Positions 8,725-15,527 of a stretch of 64,000 nucleotides of DNA are shown one piece after another; the first letter of the stretch is position 1; every line of letters begins with the position of its first letter. The stretch comes from JAPPLB01 sp965208945 (GTDB taxonomy: Bacteria > Acidobacteriota > Terriglobia > Bryobacterales > UBA6623), in NCBI GenBank assembly GCA_965208945.1, contig OZ242366.1:2914001-2978000 (forward strand), read 5' to 3'. The position numbers were made by a program, and so were the translations under genes. Below the pieces are notes generated by a model, which was not told the DNA's origin, did not search any database, and saw only the letters and a program-made list of their open reading frames with translations.

Positions 8725-10278
8725 ATGTTGCATCCGACGACACGCCGTAGTTGGCTGAAGTCCGGCGCCGGGGCCGCTGCCCTTCTGGGCGCGGCGGGAG
8801 CGGAGCCCGCCGTGGCGGAGGCCGCGGACGAACCGTCTCCCGAGGTCTACACGCGGATCGGCGTCAAACCGTTCATCAACTGCACGGCCACGGTCACGCG
8901 CAACGGCGGCTCTCTTCTGCTGCCCGAGGTCATCGAGGCAGTCGAGCATGCCTCGCACTATCACGTTCGGCTTGCTTCGCTGATCGAAGCGGCCAGCCAG
9001 AGGATCTCCGAGCTGCTGGAGGTTCCCTGGGCGATCGTCTGCTCCGGCGCGGCGGCCGGATTGACCCACGCCACGGCTGCCTGCGTCGCCGGAGCCAACC
9101 CGGAGTGGCGTCAGAAACTGCCGATGCTCGACGGCATGAGGAACGAGGTGATTATGCCGAAGTGGTCGCGGAATCAATACGACCACTCGATTCGGATGGT
9201 GGGAGTGCGCATTGTCGAGGTGGAAACCGTGGCCCAGGCCCGTGCCGCCCTCAGTCCGCACACCGCCATGGTGGCGCTGCTCGGTGACCGTTTCGGAAAC
9301 GATCGCCCTGGCTTGAGGGATCTGGCCCCGCTCGCGAAAGAGCGCGGCATCCCCGTTCTGGTCGATGCCGCGCCTGATTTTCCGGTCATCCCCAACCCCT
9401 ATCTGAAGGACGGCGCGGACCTGGTCGTCTATAGCGGCGGCAAGATCCTGCGCGGACCGCAGAGCTCCGGCATCCTGCTCGGCCGCGAAGACCTAGTTCG
9501 GGCGGCCGGCGTCAACGCTGCTCCGAACGGTGGTTTCGGGCGGCCGATGAAAGTGAGCAAGGAAGAGATTGTCGGGCTCGTCACGGCGCTGGAAATCTGG
9601 GTGAAAGAGCGCGACATCCGGCGCGAGTATGAGGAGTGGGAAAGCTGGTACGGCCACATAAGCAACGAGGTTCGCCAGGTGGACGGCGTCGAGGCGCGAG
9701 TCCAGGGACCGACCCGTGGCGGCCCCTTCCCGACATTGCGGATCTCGTGGGATACCGGCAAGATCGGCCTCCGCTCTTCCGACGTGCATCGGCGGCTTCT
9801 GGCTTCCGAGCCGCCGATCATGACCTGGGACTATGGCGACCGGAACTTCCTTGTGATTCGTCCGGCGGCGCTCAAGCCCGGTGAATACAAGATCATCGGG
9901 AAGACGGTCCGATCGATTCTGGCGGCCGCCCCGAGTGGGGCCGGCAAACGCGCCCCGGAGAAGCCGGCAACCGATGTCTCGGGGCACTGGGATGTCGAGA
10001 TCGAGTTCTTGCGGGGACGCGGGAAACACCAGTTGTTCCTCGAAGCGGCGAAGAACGGCGTCGTCGGCACCCACATCGGTGCTCGCGCGAGGGGAGACCT
10101 GAAAGGGGCGGTCGAAAGCGACAAGGTCCTTCTCGAAAGCGTTCTGCCGATGGAGGGTTCGCGGTTGCGCTATCGCTTCTCGGGAGTCGTCCAGGGCGGC
10201 GAAATGCAAGGTGACTTGGATCTGGGCGAGTATCCGCCGGGGCGCTGGGTGGCGCGGCGAAGGGAGGCAAGAGCATGA
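8725..10278 (+). CDS. Tat-exported SelA-like PLP-dependent enzyme (paralogue 1)
   Basis: PLP fold-type I protein of the SelA / D-glucosaminate-6-phosphate ammonia-lyase-like group, about 517 residues. I set the start at ATG 8725 because it gives a twin-arginine signal (TRRSWLKSGAGAAALLGAAG). The frame extends further upstream without family sequence. PLP-fold features are the ASHYHV segment, the SGAAAGLTHATAA loop that would hold the phosphate, VLVDAAPDFP (Asp for the pyridine nitrogen), and YSGGKILRGPQSSG with Lys240 as probable Schiff-base lysine. After about residue 420 comes a separate all-beta domain of about 90 residues (SGHWDVEIEF...LFLEAAKNGVVGTHIG). True SelA is cytosolic, so Tat export argues against selenocysteine synthesis. 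The substrate is unknown. It overlaps the next gene by 4 bp (ATGA). Confidence 0.87.
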   Translation: MLHPTTRRSWLKSGAGAAALLGAAGAEPAVAEAADEPSPEVYTRIGVKPFINCTATVTRNGGSLLLPEVIEAVEHASHYHVRLASLIEAASQRISELLEVPWAIVCSGAAAGLTHATAACVAGANPEWRQKLPMLDGMRNEVIMPKWSRNQYDHSIRMVGVRIVEVETVAQARAALSPHTAMVALLGDRFGNDRPGLRDLAPLAKERGIPVLVDAAPDFPVIPNPYLKDGADLVVYSGGKILRGPQSSGILLGREDLVRAAGVNAAPNGGFGRPMKVSKEEIVGLVTALEIWVKERDIRREYEEWESWYGHISNEVRQVDGVEARVQGPTRGGPFPTLRISWDTGKIGLRSSDVHRRLLASEPPIMTWDYGDRNFLVIRPAALKPGEYKIIGKTVRSILAAAPSGAGKRAPEKPATDVSGHWDVEIEFLRGRGKHQLFLEAAKNGVVGTHIGARARGDLKGAVESDKVLLESVLPMEGSRLRYRFSGVVQGGEMQGDLDLGEYPPGRWVARRREARA

Positions 10279-11828
10279 GCGAACAGACGACACGCCGCGG
10301 CTGGCTGCAAGCGAGTGGAGCAGCGAGCGCAGCGGCGCTTCTCAATAGCGCCGGGGCGGCGGCGGTTTCCGAGATCCACGAAGAGCCGCCGAAAGACGTC
10401 TATACGCGGCTCGGAGTCGAGCCCTTCATCAATTGCACGGCCACGGTGACAAGCAATGGCGGTTCGCGGACTTTGCCCGAAGTGATTCAGGCGATCCGCC
10501 ACGCCTCTCACTACCACGTGAATCTCGACGAGCTTCAGGAAGCCGCCGGAAAACGCATCGCGGAGTTGCTGCAGGTCGAGCACGCCATGGTCTCGTCCGG
10601 CGCGGCGGCCGCGCTCACGCACGCAACCGCGGGCATCGTGGCCGGAACCGATCCGGAACGCATGCAGCAGCTTCCGGACATGACGGGCCTGAAGAACGAG
10701 GTCATCATGCCCAAGTCCTCACGCAATGGTTACGACTACGCCGTGCGGATGGTCGGCGTGACCACCGTGGAGGTCAGGACGGCGGAGGAACTGAAGGCGG
10801 CGATCAACGACCGCACCGCGATGGTCGCCATGCTCGGGGACCGTTTCAGCCCGAAGGTCGAGTTGCCCCTCGAGGAAGTTGCGCCGATTGCCAACAAGGT
10901 CGGTATCCCCGTCCTTGTCGACTCGGCTGCGGATTTTCTGGTCTCTCCCAATCCTTACGTCGCCCAGGGGGCCGACCTCGTCGCCTACAGCGGCGGCAAG
11001 ATCTCCCGGGGCCCCCAGGGAGGAGGATTGCTAGTCGGCAACGAAGAGCTCGTTCGCGCCGCTTTCGCGAACGCCGCCCATCACCACGCTTTCGGACGGC
11101 CGATGAAGGTCAGCAAGGAGGAGATCATCGGCGTGATGACTGCGGTCGAAACATTCTTTGGGCGCAGGGACCTGCAGCAGGAGTACCGCGAGTGGGAAGG
11201 CTGGTACAGGCACATCACCGAGCAGATCACGAAAGTGGATGGGGTTTCCACGTACGTCGCCGCACCCTCGCGTGGCGGTCCGTTCCCGGTCCTGATGGTG
11301 GAATGGGACCCCGCGAAGATCGGGTTGACGGCCGGCGAGGTCGGCGCGCTGCTGATGAACGGCGCGCCCCGCATCGCGACCCACGCTGCCGGCGGCGGAA
11401 CCTCGTTCCGTCTGCGGCCGGTGGCCATGAAGCCGAACGAGTACCAAATGGTGGCCGAGCGGCTGCACTCGGTTTTTCGGAACGCCCCGAAGCCGAGGCC
11501 CGCGCCGGCTATGCGTGCCCCCGTCTACGACATTGCGGGCCGCTGGCGCGTCCGTATGGATTTCGGCGTCGGGAATGCCGAACACGAGCTCTTTCTCGAA
11601 GCCGACGGCAACGAAGTGACGGGCGCCCACATCGGTACGATCGCGGAAGGAAGAGTTCGTGGAACGCTGGATGGCGACAAGGTGCGCTTGAGCAGCGCTT
11701 TGCCTTTCGAGAGCGTCACTCTCGGATATCGCTTTGAAGGCGCCCTCAGGGGAGACCGCATGGCGGGGCTGTTGAATCCGGGCGCGCTCCCGGTCGCTAC
11801 CTGGGAGGCGCGGCGCCACAAGTATTGA
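10275..11828 (+). CDS. Tat-exported SelA-like PLP-dependent enzyme (paralogue 2)
   Basis: Tandem paralogue of the preceding gene, 517 residues, starting at an ATG that overlaps its stop. It has its own twin-arginine signal (TTRRGWLQASGAASAAALL), the same VEPFINCTATVT opening, the SGAAAALTHATAG loop, VLVDSAADF and YSGGKISRGPQGGG with Lys242 as likely PLP lysine. The C-terminal beta-domain is also present (IAGRWRVRMDFGVGNAEHELFLEADGNEVTGAH). The two proteins may form a heteromer, or a duplicated enzyme with split specificity. Translational coupling supports equal production. Exported PLP enzymes are unusual because the cofactor must be inserted before Tat translocation. The reaction is unassigned; beta-elimination or ammonia-lyase chemistry on an amino-sugar or amino-acid substrate is plausible from the family. 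Confidence 0.87.
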   Translation: MSEQTTRRGWLQASGAASAAALLNSAGAAAVSEIHEEPPKDVYTRLGVEPFINCTATVTSNGGSRTLPEVIQAIRHASHYHVNLDELQEAAGKRIAELLQVEHAMVSSGAAAALTHATAGIVAGTDPERMQQLPDMTGLKNEVIMPKSSRNGYDYAVRMVGVTTVEVRTAEELKAAINDRTAMVAMLGDRFSPKVELPLEEVAPIANKVGIPVLVDSAADFLVSPNPYVAQGADLVAYSGGKISRGPQGGGLLVGNEELVRAAFANAAHHHAFGRPMKVSKEEIIGVMTAVETFFGRRDLQQEYREWEGWYRHITEQITKVDGVSTYVAAPSRGGPFPVLMVEWDPAKIGLTAGEVGALLMNGAPRIATHAAGGGTSFRLRPVAMKPNEYQMVAERLHSVFRNAPKPRPAPAMRAPVYDIAGRWRVRMDFGVGNAEHELFLEADGNEVTGAHIGTIAEGRVRGTLDGDKVRLSSALPFESVTLGYRFEGALRGDRMAGLLNPGALPVATWEARRHKY

Positions 11829-11849
11829 TTGCCTCGTCAGTGCAATGCG

Positions 11850-13238
11850 CTACTCGGCGATCCCGCCCTCGGTCATCTTGCGGGGGTCGAGCAGGCGGTC
11901 GAGGTCGGCGGCGGTGAGGTCCGTCTGTTCCAGGGCGACGTCCTTGAGCTTGCGGCCTTCGCGGTAGGCCTGCTTGGCGACCGCCGCGCCTTTCTCGTAT
12001 CCGATCACCGGGTTGAGCGCGGTGACGAGAATCGGGTTCTTCTCGACCAGGTCGGCGATGCGTTCTTCGTTGACTTGGAAGCCCGCGATGGCCTTGTCGG
12101 CGAGCAGGCGTGAGACGTTCCCGAGCAGACGCGCGCTTTCGAGGATGTTGTAGGCAATCACTGGAAGCATCACGTTCAACTGGAAACTGCCGGACTGCCC
12201 GGCGATCGTGATCGTGGCGTCGTTGCCGGTGACCTGCGCGCAGACCATCGCGGCGGCTTCGGGAATGACCGGATTGACCTTGCCGGGCATGATGCTGCTT
12301 CCGGGCTGCAGCGACGGCAGTGCGATGTCGGCGACACCGGCCTGCGGTCCGCTGTTCATCCAGCGCAGGTCGTTCGCGATCTTCATGACGGCCACGGCGC
12401 CCGCTTTGGTTTGGCCGCTCAGCTCGACGATCGCGTCCTGGCTTGCCAGGCTCATGAAGTAGTTGCGGCTGCTGAGAAACGGCAGGCCGGTGAGCGAGGC
12501 GAGGCGCTTGGCGACGCGCGGGCCGAACTCGGGATGTGCGTTCACCCCCGTGCCGATCGCCGTGCCGCCCAGCGCCAGCGCCGAGACGCGCGGCAGCGAA
12601 GAGCGGATACGGGCGGCGGACTGATCCACCTGCGCGCTCCAGCCGCTCAGCTCTTGGCTGAGGCGGATCGGCAGGGCGTCCATCAGGTGCGTGCGTCCGG
12701 TCTTGACAACCTCATCGAGTGTCTCCGCCTTGGCGTTGATCGTGTCCCGCAGGTGCTCCAGGCCGGGCAGCAGCGTTGCGGCCGTTTCGAGATAGGCGCT
12801 GACGTGGATGGCGGTGGGGATCACGTCGTTGCTGCTTTGCCCCATGTTGACGTGGTCGTTCGGATGGACCTTGCTGCCCAGTTTTTCCGTCGCCAGCGTC
12901 GCTATGACCTCGTTGGCGTTCATGTTCGTGCTGGTGCCCGAGCCGGTTTGGAAGATATCGAGAGGGAATTGGTCGTCGTGGCGGCCGTCGGCGACTTCGT
13001 TCGCGGCGTCTTCAATGGCCCGCGCCATGTCGGCGGGCATCGACCCCAGGTCGTGGTTCACCGCCGCCGCCGAACCCTTGACGAGCCCGAGCGCGCGGAG
13101 GAAGGTGCGGGGGAAACGCAGGCCGCTGACGGGGAAGTTGTTGACGGCGCGCTGCGTTTGCGCCGAGTAGAGGGCGTCTGCCGGGACCTGCACTTCGCCC
13201 ATGCTGTCTTTTTCGATGCGGTAGGTGATGTCGTCCAT
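11850..13238 (-). CDS. fumC: Fumarate hydratase, class II
   Basis: Iron-independent fumarase of the TCA cycle (fumarate + water to L-malate), 462 residues, cytosolic homotetramer in the family. Signatures in order: TGSGTSTNMNANEVIA (about 97-112), GQSSNDVIPTA (His preceding at about 129), KTGRTHLMDALPI (about 180-192), and the superfamily signature GSSIMPGKVNP (about 315-325). It converges with the PLP-enzyme operon, leaving 21 bp between the two stop codons. No clear Shine-Dalgarno precedes ATG 13238. A related lyase (aspartase) is possible in principle, but the overall motif spacing is that of FumC. Confidence 0.95.
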   Translation of the reverse strand: MDDITYRIEKDSMGEVQVPADALYSAQTQRAVNNFPVSGLRFPRTFLRALGLVKGSAAAVNHDLGSMPADMARAIEDAANEVADGRHDDQFPLDIFQTGSGTSTNMNANEVIATLATEKLGSKVHPNDHVNMGQSSNDVIPTAIHVSAYLETAATLLPGLEHLRDTINAKAETLDEVVKTGRTHLMDALPIRLSQELSGWSAQVDQSAARIRSSLPRVSALALGGTAIGTGVNAHPEFGPRVAKRLASLTGLPFLSSRNYFMSLASQDAIVELSGQTKAGAVAVMKIANDLRWMNSGPQAGVADIALPSLQPGSSIMPGKVNPVIPEAAAMVCAQVTGNDATITIAGQSGSFQLNVMLPVIAYNILESARLLGNVSRLLADKAIAGFQVNEERIADLVEKNPILVTALNPVIGYEKGAAVAKQAYREGRKLKDVALEQTDLTAADLDRLLDPRKMTEGGIAE

Positions 13239-13361
13239 AAGTTCTTATTATCGGGTTTCTCGGGTGCGATGCGGTTTGGACGCGTAGCGACTCGATTTCA
13301 AGCATGCCGCCGCCCTCCCCGGCCTGTTCGTTGGAAATTGTTGCCGGCAGCCTCTCCGTGA

Positions 13362-13543
13362 TAGCCTGCATTTCTCATCACGCGGCGAGGCGAAGTGCGT
13401 GAGAGGGCCGTCAGGACGAGGCGCGAGCCGCTTGGCGCGCGCAGGCGTACTTGAACAGTACGTTGAGCACGGCAAGCAAGCGCAACGAAGTCATGGCGGT
13501 CGTATCGCGTGCTTCGACCGTCGGGTGGTGAGAAATGCAGGCT
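13362..13543 (+). repeat. Dispersed TIR repeat, complete 182-bp copy
   Basis: Full-length copy close to consensus, beginning TAGCCTGCATTTCTCATCAC and ending GTGGTGAGAAATGCAGGCT (final TA has become TG). The apex hairpin CGTACT-TGAAC-AGTACG is intact, and the IS target site is at 13444-13460. The ATG at 13535 in its right end opens the next gene. Confidence 0.93.
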
Positions 13544-13885
13544 GGATTGATCGCGATGAGCATTATGGTCACCGAGGTCTACGAAGCCCTCGTCAGCGCA
13601 GGCGCCGACGAGGACAAGGCCAAGGCTGCCGCTGCCGCCATCCCCGTCGGGGAAAGGATTGCCACCAAGCAGGACATCGGCGGCGTGAGCAAGGAAATAG
13701 CCGATGCGAAGGCCGAGTCGAAGCAGGACATCGGCGGCGTGAGGAAGGAAATAGCCGATGTGAAGTCCGAGTTGAAACAGGACATCGCCGAGTTGAAGCA
13801 GGACATCGCGGTCCTCAAGTTTGCGGTCTTCACTTTTGGCCCTGTCATCATCGGCCTTCTGATCAAGCTCGTCTTTTTTCCCTGA
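13535..13885 (+). CDS. Small coiled-coil membrane protein (DUF1640/CCDC90-like)
   Basis: Predicted 116-residue protein: an amphipathic N-terminal helix (VYEALVSAGADEDKAKAAAAAI), then heptad-like repeats (KQDIGGVSKEIADAKAE, KQDIGGVRKEIADVKSE, LKQDIAELKQDIAVLK), then one C-terminal TM helix (FAVFTFGPVIIGLLIKLVFF). This layout matches the DUF1640/CCDC90-type proteins common in bacteria, whose function is not established. The gene begins at the ATG inside one repeat copy and stops (TGA) at the first bases of the next, so the whole reading frame sits between two repeats. Starts at 13556 or 13562 would give a protein without repeat-encoded residues and cannot be excluded. Confidence 0.75.
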   Translation: MQAGLIAMSIMVTEVYEALVSAGADEDKAKAAAAAIPVGERIATKQDIGGVSKEIADAKAESKQDIGGVRKEIADVKSELKQDIAELKQDIAVLKFAVFTFGPVIIGLLIKLVFFP

Positions 13886-14063
13886 CCTGCCGTTCTCATC
13901 ACCTGACGGTCGAAACACGCGGTAATGACCGCCATCACTTCGTTGCGTATGCTTGCCGTGCTCGATGCAGGTTCAATTACACCTGCGCCCCCAGCGGCTC
14001 GCGGCTCGGCCTGACGGTCGTATCACGTGCTTCGACCGTCGGGTGGTGAGAAATGCAGGCTAG
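13884..14063. repeat. Hybrid dispersed repeat with two right ends
   Basis: The left part reads as the reverse complement of the family (from a decayed right end through the centre, CTTGCCGTGCTCGATGCAGG...CCAGCGGCTCGCG). At a CTGACGGTCGTATCACG junction it switches to the forward right end (GTGCTTCGACCGTCGGGTGG...ATGCAGGCTA). It thus carries right-type ends on both sides and no left end, which suggests recombination between opposite-oriented copies. Its last CTA provides the TAG stop of the CvpA-family gene. Confidence 0.8.
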
Positions 14064-14632
14064 TCACCCGAGCCAGGATCTGTCTTGACGGGAGCCTTGG
14101 GTTTGGCGGTGGCCCAGGTGTCGCGGACGCGGGTGAAGCCATCGAAGAAAGAGGCCCGAAGGTCATGGGGGGCCAGGGAAGCCATCCAGTAGGCGCTGTT
14201 GAGAACGACCGGTGCGATCCGTGACTTGGCGATCGCTTCCTGGGAACCCGTCAGTGGTGAGAACGCTATGACCCCCAGCACGATGGCGGTCGCCAGGATC
14301 AGGCCGCGCAGCAGGCCGAATGCTCCTCCGAGCAGACGGTCGAACCATCGCAGCCCGGACCAGCGAAGGGCTGTCGCCAGCAGCCACGCGGTCATGCCGC
14401 CGGCGATCAGCGAGCCGATGACGATCGCGCCGAACGCCGCGAACGCCGCCAGTGATTCGTCCCCGATAAAAGGTTCGATATGGGGCGCGAGACCGGAGTA
14501 CCACCACATGCCGCCGAAGATGCCGATGAGCAGCGCGATGATGCGGATCACTTCACGGGTGATGCCGTTCCAGAGAGCGCTGGCGAACGAGAACAGCAGA
14601 ATGACCGCAAGCAGTATGTCTAACCAGTTCAT
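14060..14632 (-). CDS. CvpA-family membrane protein
   Basis: About 190-residue inner-membrane protein of the CvpA/colicin V production family. It has four hydrophobic segments (NWLDILLAVILLFSFASALW; IIALLIGIFGGMWWYS; LAAFAAFGAIVIGSLIAGG; LLRGLILATAIVLGVIAF) with the family's FDRLLGGAFGLLRG motif between the last two. I chose ATG 14632 because it begins the first TM segment directly. The open frame extends upstream by 66 codons with no family resemblance and overlaps the sigma-factor promoter region. The family role is poorly defined (envelope integrity, purF-linked in E. coli). The TAG stop is the TA-ending terminus of a dispersed repeat. Confidence 0.85.
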   Translation of the reverse strand: MNWLDILLAVILLFSFASALWNGITREVIRIIALLIGIFGGMWWYSGLAPHIEPFIGDESLAAFAAFGAIVIGSLIAGGMTAWLLATALRWSGLRWFDRLLGGAFGLLRGLILATAIVLGVIAFSPLTGSQEAIAKSRIAPVVLNSAYWMASLAPHDLRASFFDGFTRVRDTWATAKPKAPVKTDPGSGD

Positions 14633-14804
14633 GGCTAGCTCCGAGGACGTTGGTCGCGCCGCTTGCGGGAGGCGCCGCGCAGGTGATACCCCAAGTATAT
14701 CAACGGCGCCGGCAAGTCCCGGCTCCGTTCCCGTCGCGAGTATCTCTTCCGGAAGGATCGGACAAAGCCCAGCTACAAGAACACAGCCGGTGAACGCTGT
14801 TCGA

Positions 14805-14810
14805 TATAAT
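14805..14810 (+). promoter_or_regulatory. Possible -10 element upstream of the sigma factor
   Basis: A perfect TATAAT about 100 bp upstream of the ECF sigma coding region, in the divergent gap from the CvpA gene. No convincing -35 hexamer lies 16-18 bp upstream, so this is only a candidate housekeeping promoter. Confidence 0.35.
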
Positions 14811-14909
14811 CCCGTTCCGAATGCGGTCAACGCCGGTACATGGAGGCATCTTCACTTCCGCTGCCGGGGTGAACCAGACCGGCTCAGGCGTGCATGGTCC
14901 GCATTGGTC

Positions 14910-15527
14910 GTGCTACCCGAACTGACTCCTTCGTCGTCGAAAACAACCGGCGGATCCGAGAACCGCGCTTCCACTTCCGACCGGCGTCTGTTGGAACGGG
15001 CTCGGCGTGGCAGTCGGTCGGCGGTCAACGCGCTGTTCAACCGGCATGCATCCTGGCTCAGGAGATGGGCGCGAGGCCGTCTGCCGCAATGGGCGCGCGG
15101 CGCCGTGGACACCAGTGATCTGGTGCAGGATACGTTGCACCGTGCGTTCACCCGCCTCCCGTGGTTCCAGTCGAAACACGCCGGCGCGTTGCGGGCCTAC
15201 CTGCGGCGCGCTCTGGAGAATCGCATCCGTGACGAGTTGAGGCGTGCGGCGTGCCGTATGGAAAACGCCGCGCCGGACGAGCCGGTTCGGTCCATGCGCA
15301 AAGCTCCGCAGCTTCAGCAGCTCATGGACGACGAGACCTGGGGGCGCTACCTCCGGGGTCTGAAGCAACTGTCGGCCCGCGACAGGAGGCTGATTGTCGG
15401 TCGTGCGGAACTCGGGTACAACTACCGCCAACTCGCCTTCGTCGAAAGCCTCTCGAGTGCGGACGCGGCGCGCAAGGCGCTACAGCGTGCTTTGTCGCGG
15501 CTGATTGACGTCATGCCCGATGCATAA
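14910..15527 (+). CDS. ECF-type RNA polymerase sigma factor
   Basis: Sigma-70-family regulator of about 205 residues. Region 2 is visible at RRLLERARRGSRSAVNALFN and in the core-binding DTSDLVQDTLHRAFTRL motif, followed by the -10-recognition helix (LRAYLRRALENRIRDELRR). Region 4 covers the last about 60 residues (LKQLSARDRRLIVGRAELGYNYRQLA...ADAARKALQRALSRL). The start is uncertain: no ATG lies in frame near the domain, so GTG 14910 or TTG 14904 are the best candidates. The gene overlaps the downstream kinase by 8 bp, which suggests co-translation. Acidobacterial ECF factors are often paired with Ser/Thr kinases in place of a classical anti-sigma factor, so the kinase may control this one. 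Target promoters are unknown. Confidence 0.85.
   Translation: MLPELTPSSSKTTGGSENRASTSDRRLLERARRGSRSAVNALFNRHASWLRRWARGRLPQWARGAVDTSDLVQDTLHRAFTRLPWFQSKHAGALRAYLRRALENRIRDELRRAACRMENAAPDEPVRSMRKAPQLQQLMDDETWGRYLRGLKQLSARDRRLIVGRAELGYNYRQLAFVESLSSADAARKALQRALSRLIDVMPDA

Noticed and set aside
8725..11828. Selenocysteine synthase (SelA) proper
   Set aside because: Both proteins carry Tat signals, are duplicated in tandem, and no selB or tRNA-Sec is nearby; selenocysteine synthesis must be cytosolic.
13535..14062. Toxin-antitoxin module formed by the small coiled-coil gene and the CvpA gene
   Set aside because: The genes are convergent, the proteins belong to membrane coiled-coil and CvpA families, and nothing resembles a toxin or DNA-binding antitoxin.
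14199..14909. Upstream extension of the sigma-factor reading frame
   Set aside because: The first about 235 codons run antisense through the CvpA gene and have no sigma-factor sequence; domain homology begins only after about 14,910.
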